Positions 1-5,056 of a DNA stretch of 6,111 nt are shown here, piece after piece; positions within the stretch are counted from its first letter, which is position 1, and the number at the start of each line of letters is the position of its first letter. Source of the DNA: Alphaproteobacteria bacterium (GTDB lineage: Bacteria; Pseudomonadota; Alphaproteobacteria; Puniceispirillales; Puniceispirillaceae). Below the pieces are notes generated by a model that searched no databases, was not told the DNA's origin, and worked only from the letters and a program-made list of their open reading frames with translations. A program made the position numbers and the translations under genes. Location of the stretch: assembly GCA_011522945.1 (NCBI GenBank), contig WTHY01000181.1, forward strand, positions 1 through 6,111. The letters run 5' to 3'.

Positions 1-710
1 ATTATATAGTTAGTTATGTGCCTGCTATTGTCATGTTAGCAGTGCCTTTTCTACTCGTACTTGTGCAACCAGATCTTGGCACATCCCTTATGTTATTGAT
101 TGCAGGTGCCACTGTCATTGTGTCGGCAGGTCTGCCCAAAAGATGGGTGTTTGGCAGCCTTCTGGCGGTATTAGCCAGTGCGCCTATCGTTTGGGCGCAA
201 TTATATGATTATCAAAAAGCCCGTATATTTACGTTTCTAAACCCAGGCAGTGATGAGCAGGGGGCAGGATATCAAATTATTCAATCCAAAATTGCGCTTG
301 GCTCAGGCGGTATATTTGGCAAGGGGTTTCTGATGGGCTCGCAATCTCAGTTAAATTATCTGCCTGAAAAGCAAACAGATTTTGTGTTTACCATGATTGG
401 CGAAGAGTTTGGACTGGTTGGTAATCTTGTAATTATTGCTGTCTATTTCATCATATTATTATCTATCAATATGATTGCACTTAGGTCGCAAATGAAATTT
501 GGTAGACTTGTTTGCATCGGTATTTCCATGGTGTTGTTTAGCTATGTATTTGTGAATATCGGCATGGTTACAGGGTTGCTGCCTGTTGTGGGGGCGCCCT
601 TGCCATTGATTTCCTATGGTGGAACGGCCATGTTAAGTATGTTTGTGGCATTTGGCGTTGTTGTGAATATTGCCATGCACACGAAATATGAACGTATTGA
701 GCAGTTATAG
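1..710 (+). CDS. rodA: RodA, SEDS-family peptidoglycan glycosyltransferase (partial, 5' end missing)
   Basis: RodA polymerises lipid II into glycan strands in the inner membrane as part of the elongasome, together with a class B penicillin-binding protein (PBP2). The frame is open from the window edge (first full codon at 3), so the 5' end is missing. About 235 residues remain of a family length near 370-380. A GTG at 18 lies mid-protein by comparison with E. coli RodA and is not the real start. Diagnostic stretches, numbered from that GTG codon, are QPDLGTS (17-23), GAGYQIIQSKIALGSGG (82-98), LPEKQTDF (115-122) and GAPLPLISYGGTAML (192-206). The Asp of TDF (codon 378-380) matches the Asp known to be essential in RodA. 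Several hydrophobic membrane segments are visible. The PLPLISYGG signature also occurs in FtsW, but the QPDLGTS and QSKIAIGSGG-type wording and the short C-terminus favour RodA. The gene ends 29 bp before sbmA and is probably cotranscribed with it. Confidence 0.95.
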   Translation, partial: YIVSYVPAIVMLAVPFLLVLVQPDLGTSLMLLIAGATVIVSAGLPKRWVFGSLLAVLASAPIVWAQLYDYQKARIFTFLNPGSDEQGAGYQIIQSKIALGSGGIFGKGFLMGSQSQLNYLPEKQTDFVFTMIGEEFGLVGNLVIIAVYFIILLSINMIALRSQMKFGRLVCIGISMVLFSYVFVNIGMVTGLLPVVGAPLPLISYGGTAMLSMFVAFGVVVNIAMHTKYERIEQL

Positions 711-725
711 ATAACTGGTTTTTGT

Positions 726-731
726 GAGGAG
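726..731 (+). promoter_or_regulatory. Strong Shine-Dalgarno site for sbmA
   Basis: GAGGAG lies 8 nt upstream of the ATG at 740. It is a near-consensus ribosome binding site and fixes the sbmA start. No convincing promoter is visible in the 29-bp gap after rodA, which supports readthrough from rodA. Confidence 0.75.
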
Positions 732-739
732 AGCCTTTT

Positions 740-1993
740 ATGTTCGAGTCATTTTTTCCCCGCCCTAAGGTGTTTTTCCTCAGTGTGCTTGCGTGGGCAG
801 CCATCGTTGTTGGCTTTTGGTATTCAGCTGGTACAGAGTTAGGTCTAGCCCTTGGTTTTGATTTGGACCCAGAGCGGGAGCCTATTGTTGGCCCTGGCTT
901 TTTTATTACGCCGGAATTTATCTGGTTCTATATTTACTATTTCATAATTTGTGCGCTTTTCGCAGCCTTCTGGTTCCGGTATTCACCACATAAGTGGCAG
1001 AGATGGTCAATTGTTGTTTCGCAAATCATTCTATTCTCTACTTATTTCAGTGTTCAGGTCTCGGTAGCAATCAACCATTGGCGCCGCCCATTTGGTGATA
1101 TGCTTCAAAATGCGTTACAGCCGGATAATGATATTTCAGCAGGAGATATGTTTTCCCTGATAGCTATCTTTGCGCAGATTGCGCTCGTGTGGATGGTTAT
1201 CTATGTGATCACGAGGTTCATTGTCAGCCATTATATTTTCCGGTGGCGTACGGCAATGAACGACTTTTACATGATGCAATGGAAGCGTGTGCGCCACATT
1301 GAGGGGGCAAGCCAACGTATCCAAGAAGATACAATGCGTTTTGCAGGTATTATGGAAGGGCTGGGCGTATCTATCATTGATGCTGTTATGACGCTTTTCG
1401 CCTTCCTGCCACTATTATTCCAAATGTCACAATATGTGGAAACCCTGCCAATTGTGGGTGCAATACCATATCCGCTCTTTACTGTGGCTATTTTCTGGTC
1501 ACTTTTTGGTACCAGCCTGCTTGCTATAGCCGGCATTAAACTGCCAGGTTTGGAATTCCGTAATCAGCGTGTGGAGGCTGCCTATCGTAAGGAGCTGGTT
1601 TATGGCGAGGATGATGATAATCGCGCCCAGCCACCAACTGTAACAGAGTTATTTGGCAATTTGCGGCGCAATTATTTCCGCCTCTATTTCCATTATATGT
1701 ATTTCAACGTCTTTAGAGGTGTTTATATTCAAGCGGATAATATATTTGCTTATCTGATCCTAGTGCCAACAATTGTTGGTGGGACGATTACTTATGGTAT
1801 TTTGCAACAGATTCTCACAGCATTTGGTCAGGTAACAAGTTCGTTCCAATATCTTGTGAATAGCTGGACTACCATTATCGAGCTATTATCTATTTTTAAG
1901 CGACTGAATGCTTTTGAAAAAGCTATCAAAGAGCAGCCGCTACCAGAAATTGATCAGGAGTATTTGGAAAAAGGGTCTGTCTTAGACCAGTAA
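740..1993 (+). CDS. sbmA: SbmA/BacA-family inner-membrane peptide transporter
   Basis: This is a 417-residue membrane protein of the SbmA/BacA family, which imports peptides across the inner membrane (microcin B17/J25, bleomycin, proline-rich antimicrobial peptides) using the proton gradient. In rhizobia and Brucella, BacA is also needed for chronic host infection and for very-long-chain fatty acid modification of lipid A. Family stretches I recognise from E. coli SbmA are the N-terminal FFPRPKVFFLS (5-15), FVSHY-like IVSHYIFRWRTAMN (161-174), HIEGASQRIQEDTMRF (186-201), GIKLPGLEFRNQRVEAAYRK (265-284), ELVYGEDD (285-292) and NYFRLYFHYMYFN (311-323). Hydrophobic segments lie near 11-30, 61-79, 88-110, 140-160, 212-230, 244-266 and 335-355. 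No Walker motifs are present, consistent with the family using no ATPase domain. Length matches the family norm (about 400-420). It resembles E. coli SbmA closely, so sbmA is used as the symbol; bacA is the usual name in rhizobia. Confidence 0.95.
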   Translation: MFESFFPRPKVFFLSVLAWAAIVVGFWYSAGTELGLALGFDLDPEREPIVGPGFFITPEFIWFYIYYFIICALFAAFWFRYSPHKWQRWSIVVSQIILFSTYFSVQVSVAINHWRRPFGDMLQNALQPDNDISAGDMFSLIAIFAQIALVWMVIYVITRFIVSHYIFRWRTAMNDFYMMQWKRVRHIEGASQRIQEDTMRFAGIMEGLGVSIIDAVMTLFAFLPLLFQMSQYVETLPIVGAIPYPLFTVAIFWSLFGTSLLAIAGIKLPGLEFRNQRVEAAYRKELVYGEDDDNRAQPPTVTELFGNLRRNYFRLYFHYMYFNVFRGVYIQADNIFAYLILVPTIVGGTITYGILQQILTAFGQVTSSFQYLVNSWTTIIELLSIFKRLNAFEKAIKEQPLPEIDQEYLEKGSVLDQ

Positions 1994-2010
1994 AACTCGC
2001 TTGAGACATA

Positions 2011-2038
2011 AAAAGGGCAGCTATTGCTGCCCTTTTTT
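2011..2038 (+). terminator. Intrinsic terminator after sbmA, probably bidirectional
   Basis: GGGCAGC (2015-2021) pairs with GCTGCCC (2026-2032) around a TATT loop, and T6 follows (2033-2038). The A tract before the stem (2010-2014) extends the stem and gives a T5 run on the opposite strand. The hairpin starts 17 bp after the sbmA stop. Read on the minus strand it lies about 45 bp beyond the hldE stop, so it can serve both convergent units. Confidence 0.88.
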
Positions 2039-2080
2039 ATTGCCGTAAAATATATGATGATCATCGCAAGATATGCAAAT

Positions 2081-3544
2081 CTATATTCCAGCTAGCCTTG
2101 ATGTGGAATGCCCCTCAAGTAGCGGGATGATTTCTACTGTGCCACCATTTTTTGTAACAGTTTCATAGCCAACAACCTCTTCTGCACGATAATCGCCGCC
2201 TTTAACCAATATGTCTGGCGTTAGGGCATCTATGATAGTTTTGGGTGTGTCTTCATCAAACAGGATAACAGCATCTACAAATGGAAGTTTCGCAAGGATT
2301 GATGCGCGTTTGCTTTCTGATTGTATAGGCCTATTTTGGCCTTTTAGGGCCTTAACTGACTTGTCAGAATTTACCGCAACAATCAATTTATCACATAAAT
2401 CTGCTGACCGTTTTAAACTATCTATATGTCCGGGATGCAGCAGGTCAAAACAGCCATTTGTAAATCCGATTTTCAGCTCATCATCTGCCCAGCTATTTCG
2501 TAAATTACATAGCTGAGAGAGCGTGTCACGGCCATAAACCATATTTCCAGATGGCAGATGCGCTAAAATTTCCCCAGGGGAAACTGTGGCAGTTCCAGAT
2601 TTGCCGACAACAATGCCAGCACCTAAATTTGCTAGCTGTATGGATGTTTCCCATGCCGTGTTGCCTGTTTGTGAGGCAGCAACAAGCGCAACAACAGTGT
2701 CGCCAGCGCCAGACACGTCAAATACATCAATAGCAGAGGCAGGTAGATGTATCGTGGAATTCTTGCTTACAAACAACATGCCCTGACTGCCAAGCGTAAC
2801 AAGCATAGCATCAAGCTGGGCAGCGGCTATCTGTGAATTTGCAGCCATCACTATCTCATCTAAAGACTCAAGTCTTGTTCCTGTCGCAGCACATAATTCT
2901 TTTAAATTAGGGGTTAGCAATCTGCTGCCAGTATATTTCGTGAAATCTGCTGATTTCGGATCGGTGATCACTGCTATACTTGCTTTAGCCGCCATATCCG
3001 TTACAGACGCCACTATCCGATGAGATAAACAGCCTTTCGCATAATCAGAAAGGATGATGATATCAGGCTTTGTGGCAATTTGCTTTTCTATAATATCCAA
3101 TAATGCCTGCTCTTGGCCAGGCAGTAGGGGTGATGTTGTTTCTTCATCAAGACGCAATATTTGTTGCCCTTGCGCTCTAAAGCGTGTTTTGCGTGTCGTC
3201 GGGCGGTCATCTAGCGTCAAACAGTGAGATGTGAGCTGAGGTATAGTGTTGAGTTCATCTGCTAACTGTTTACCAGCCTGATCAGCGCCGATCAGGCCAA
3301 TAAGACTGACTGACATGCCAAGATTAGCGAGGTTATGTGCAACATTTGCAGCACCGCCGGCTACGTGGTTAGACACGCTATGATTTAATATGGGAACAGG
3401 TGCTTCAGGTGAAATACGGCTTACAACGCCGTCAACATAGCAATCCAGCATGATATCCCCGATGAGGAGCACATGTTTTTGTTGCATCGCTAAAAGTGCA
3501 TCAATACAGGCATCATCCTGAAGATTTGAATCCACCTTAGCCAT
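2081..3544 (-). CDS. hldE: Bifunctional heptose 7-phosphate kinase / heptose 1-phosphate adenylyltransferase HldE (RfaE)
   Basis: HldE phosphorylates D-glycero-D-manno-heptose-7-phosphate at C1 and later adenylates heptose-1-phosphate. This supplies ADP-heptose for the lipopolysaccharide inner core. From the chosen ATG at 3544 it has 487 residues (E. coli 477). The N-terminal PfkB/ribokinase-type domain (about 22-340) shows GDIMLD (29-34), ISPEAPVP (44-51), GGAANVAHN (63-71) and DVSGAGD (276-282), with D282 as the expected catalytic base. The C-terminal nucleotidyltransferase domain (about 357-487) shows NGCFDLLHPGH (363-373) with the HxGH motif at 370-373, AVNSDKSVK (390-398), VKGGDY (447-452) and a terminal STSR (480-483). 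Both halves look intact. Start choice: the frame stays open upstream to an ATG at 3583, an ATG at 3631 and a TTG at 3634, all inside glmU. The 3544 ATG already leaves 28 residues before GDIMLD, has a weak purine-rich stretch upstream (CGGAAAAAA), and overlaps the glmU stop by 8 bp, so translation is probably coupled to glmU. Confidence 0.94.
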   Translation of the reverse strand: MAKVDSNLQDDACIDALLAMQQKHVLLIGDIMLDCYVDGVVSRISPEAPVPILNHSVSNHVAGGAANVAHNLANLGMSVSLIGLIGADQAGKQLADELNTIPQLTSHCLTLDDRPTTRKTRFRAQGQQILRLDEETTSPLLPGQEQALLDIIEKQIATKPDIIILSDYAKGCLSHRIVASVTDMAAKASIAVITDPKSADFTKYTGSRLLTPNLKELCAATGTRLESLDEIVMAANSQIAAAQLDAMLVTLGSQGMLFVSKNSTIHLPASAIDVFDVSGAGDTVVALVAASQTGNTAWETSIQLANLGAGIVVGKSGTATVSPGEILAHLPSGNMVYGRDTLSQLCNLRNSWADDELKIGFTNGCFDLLHPGHIDSLKRSADLCDKLIVAVNSDKSVKALKGQNRPIQSESKRASILAKLPFVDAVILFDEDTPKTIIDALTPDILVKGGDYRAEEVVGYETVTKNGGTVEIIPLLEGHSTSRLAGI

Positions 3545-4865
3545 TTGGTTTTTTCCGTTTGGCTCTGAATTGTTTTGCGCCATCTGTGATTTGGCTTTGC
3601 CGGCCTCTAGCTGTTGCAATGGCGTTATCATCAACTGCTTTTGTTATGGTCGACCCGGCACCAACAATAGCGCCATCTCCGATGCGCACAGGTGCCACTA
3701 AAGCACTATTAGAGCCAATAAACGCGCCATCGCCTATCTCAGTCTTATGTTTTCCAAATCCATCATAATTACAGGTGATAGTGCCAGCGCCAATATTTGC
3801 TGCTGCACCCACATCTGCATCACCGATATAGGATAAGTGGTTGGCTTTCGCACCAGCTTCAAAACGCGCATTCTTCGTTTCAACAAAATTTCCAATTTTG
3901 ACGCCATCTTCAAGATGGGTGCCAGGCCGTAATCTAGCGTAAGGCCCAATAACACAGCAGGTGCCAACATAACAGCGCTCGAGATGGCTGAAAGATTTGA
4001 TATGGCTGCCAGTGGCAATATGCACACCAGGGCCAATCACAACATTTGGCTCAATAATAACATCTGTTTCCAGAATGGTGTCAGCGCTAAGGAATATGGT
4101 TTCCGGCGCTACAAGTGTGGCGCCAGCGTCCATGGCGCTATTTCGTAAGCGTTGTTGTGCAATAGCATCCAGCTCTGCTAATTGTGCCCGGCTATTCACG
4201 CCTAAAAGCTCTGTCTGTGGAGCTTTGTCAGAGGTTATATTTAATCCTGCAGCATGTCCTTCTGCAATAACATCTGTTAGGAAAATTTCGCCTTTGCTAT
4301 TTGCTGGTTTCACTGATCTTAAAAGTGAAAATAAAGCCGGCGCCCGTGCAGCTAAAATGCCACCATTCACAAACGTAATCTGTCGTTCTGCTTCTGAGCA
4401 TTCAGAGTCTTCGATGATTTGCACCAACCTGCCACTATCATCTAAAATAAAACGACCATAGCCGGCGGGATTGCTTGCCTCAAATCCAAGCGCGCAAATG
4501 TCAGCACCATTTTTGATATGTGTGACAGTGCGCTTAATTGTATCTGCGGTGATAAGCGGCGTATCCCCAAATAAGATTATAACCGGCACAGCAGGCTTCT
4601 CTAGCATATGTTCAGCGGCCAAAACAGCATGTCCTGTGCCAAGCTGTTCAGTTTGATAGGCTGGTTTTATATCGCCAAGCCAGTCTTCAAGCTGAGCACT
4701 TTCATGTCCGATAACAGGTAATATTTGTGATGCGCCTGCAGCCTTTGCGGCATCTATGACCCAAGAAAGCATAGGCCTGCCAGCCACATGGTGTAATGGC
4801 TTTGGTATTTCGGATTTCATCCGCGTACCTTTGCCGGCCGCGAGAATGATAGCTGTAAAACTCAT
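3537..4865 (-). CDS. glmU: Bifunctional GlmU: GlcNAc-1-phosphate uridyltransferase / glucosamine-1-phosphate acetyltransferase
   Basis: GlmU acetylates glucosamine-1-phosphate with acetyl-CoA and then transfers UMP from UTP to give UDP-GlcNAc, the precursor for peptidoglycan and lipid A. It has 442 residues (E. coli 456). The N-terminal uridyltransferase domain (about 1-225) carries LAAGKGTRMKS (8-18), K22 in PKPLHH, QLGTGHA (74-80), LFGDTPLI (98-105) with metal-binding D101, GYGR (135-138) and GVNSR (222-226) with metal-binding N224. The C-terminal left-handed beta-helix (about 245-415) carries RLRPG (311-315), KANHLSYIGDA (340-350) with the expected catalytic H343 and Y346, NIGAGTITCNYDG (357-369), and ARGRQ (419-423). 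Hexapeptide-repeat spacing is clear through the helix. The ATG at 4865 puts the LAAGxGTRM loop at the usual distance from the N-terminus. There is no good Shine-Dalgarno before it (only AAGA). The gene is divergent from glmS and overlaps hldE downstream. Confidence 0.97.
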   Translation of the reverse strand: MSFTAIILAAGKGTRMKSEIPKPLHHVAGRPMLSWVIDAAKAAGASQILPVIGHESAQLEDWLGDIKPAYQTEQLGTGHAVLAAEHMLEKPAVPVIILFGDTPLITADTIKRTVTHIKNGADICALGFEASNPAGYGRFILDDSGRLVQIIEDSECSEAERQITFVNGGILAARAPALFSLLRSVKPANSKGEIFLTDVIAEGHAAGLNITSDKAPQTELLGVNSRAQLAELDAIAQQRLRNSAMDAGATLVAPETIFLSADTILETDVIIEPNVVIGPGVHIATGSHIKSFSHLERCYVGTCCVIGPYARLRPGTHLEDGVKIGNFVETKNARFEAGAKANHLSYIGDADVGAAANIGAGTITCNYDGFGKHKTEIGDGAFIGSNSALVAPVRIGDGAIVGAGSTITKAVDDNAIATARGRQSQITDGAKQFRAKRKKPNG

Positions 4866-4914
4866 GGTCTTGTTATAACGGTATGACCACTAATCTTAAA
4901 GTGTTAAATCTTGT

Positions 4915-4943
4915 ATTTTGTGAAGCTGATGCGGGTAAATCAA
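4915..4943 (-). promoter_or_regulatory. Candidate sigma-70-type promoter for glmU-hldE
   Basis: On the minus strand TTGATT (4943-4938) and CAAAAT (4920-4915) are separated by 17 bp, each matching the consensus at four of six bases. Transcription would begin near 4908 and give a leader of about 43 nt. A competing choice is TATAAC at 4877-4872, five of six matches, with a weak TTTAAG 17 bp upstream. That would start at or next to the ATG and give a leaderless message. The sequence does not decide between them. Confidence 0.3.
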
Positions 4944-4977
4944 ATAAGGGTAGTCATCATTTGTATTTTATCTGCAC

Positions 4978-5003
4978 ATTTTGCCATATATAGTTGGCAA
5001 AAT
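4978..5003. repeat. Perfect 9-bp inverted repeat, candidate operator or leader hairpin
   Basis: ATTTTGCCA (4978-4986) is the exact reverse complement of TGGCAAAAT (4995-5003), with an 8-bp spacer TATATAGT. The right arm overlaps the best -35-like hexamer for glmS (TTGGCA, 4994-4999), the layout expected of a repressor site. No T tract follows (the right arm runs into AATTTGTTCG), so it is not a normal terminator. I do not recognise the sequence as the site of a named regulator. Confidence 0.5.
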
Positions 5004-5021
5004 TTGTTCGTTTGTTTTAAG
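4994..5021 (+). promoter_or_regulatory. Candidate sigma-70-type promoter for glmS
   Basis: TTGGCA (4994-4999, five of six matches to the -35 consensus) is followed after 16 bp by TTTAAG (5016-5021, four of six matches to the -10 consensus). The predicted start is near 5028, leaving a leader of about 29 nt. The -35 hexamer lies within the right arm of the inverted repeat. This is by eye only. Confidence 0.3.
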
Positions 5022-5040
5022 TCTGAAACCATCAAAATAC

Positions 5041-5050
5041 AGGATAAGAG
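5041..5050 (+). promoter_or_regulatory. Ribosome binding site of glmS
   Basis: The purine-rich AGGATAAGAG lies before the ATG at 5057. Its AAGAG part is 6 nt from the start codon and the AGGA part 12 nt, so it is a moderate rather than ideal site. It agrees with the start required by the N-terminal Cys of GlmS. Confidence 0.5.
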
Positions 5051-5056
5051 TTCCCT

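Larger units (their letters stand above)
4866..5056. promoter_or_regulatory. Divergent glmU-glmS control region
   Basis: This 191-bp AT-rich stretch lies between the divergent starts of glmU (-) and glmS (+), and must hold promoters for both unless transcription enters from elsewhere. It contains the 9-bp dyad at 4978-5003, promoter-like hexamers on both strands (listed separately), and a short direct repeat of AATCTT at 4892-4897 and 4907-4912. I see no gene in it. Short open frames crossing it run into the known genes in other frames. Confidence 0.7.

Noticed and set aside
18..20. GTG at 18 as a true start for the first gene
   Set aside because: The frame is open upstream to the window edge, and the codon aligns with the middle of RodA, so the gene begins outside the window.
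568..804. A 78-codon open frame on the minus strand over the rodA-sbmA junction
   Set aside because: It is antisense to two firmly identified genes and its product has no family resemblance.
2056..2065. Palindrome GATGATCATC between the terminator and the hldE stop
   Set aside because: It is only 10 bp, sits between two gene ends where an operator is unlikely, and is easily due to chance.
3997..4461. A 154-codon open frame on the plus strand
   Set aside because: It lies entirely antisense to the well-conserved glmU and its translation is Ser/Ala/Pro-rich with no recognisable motif, as expected of a shadow frame.
4866..5056. A glmS ribozyme or other riboswitch ahead of glmS
   Set aside because: The region is short and AT-rich, and apart from the single 9-bp dyad I see no set of nested helices like the ribozyme core, which is typical of Gram-positive bacteria.
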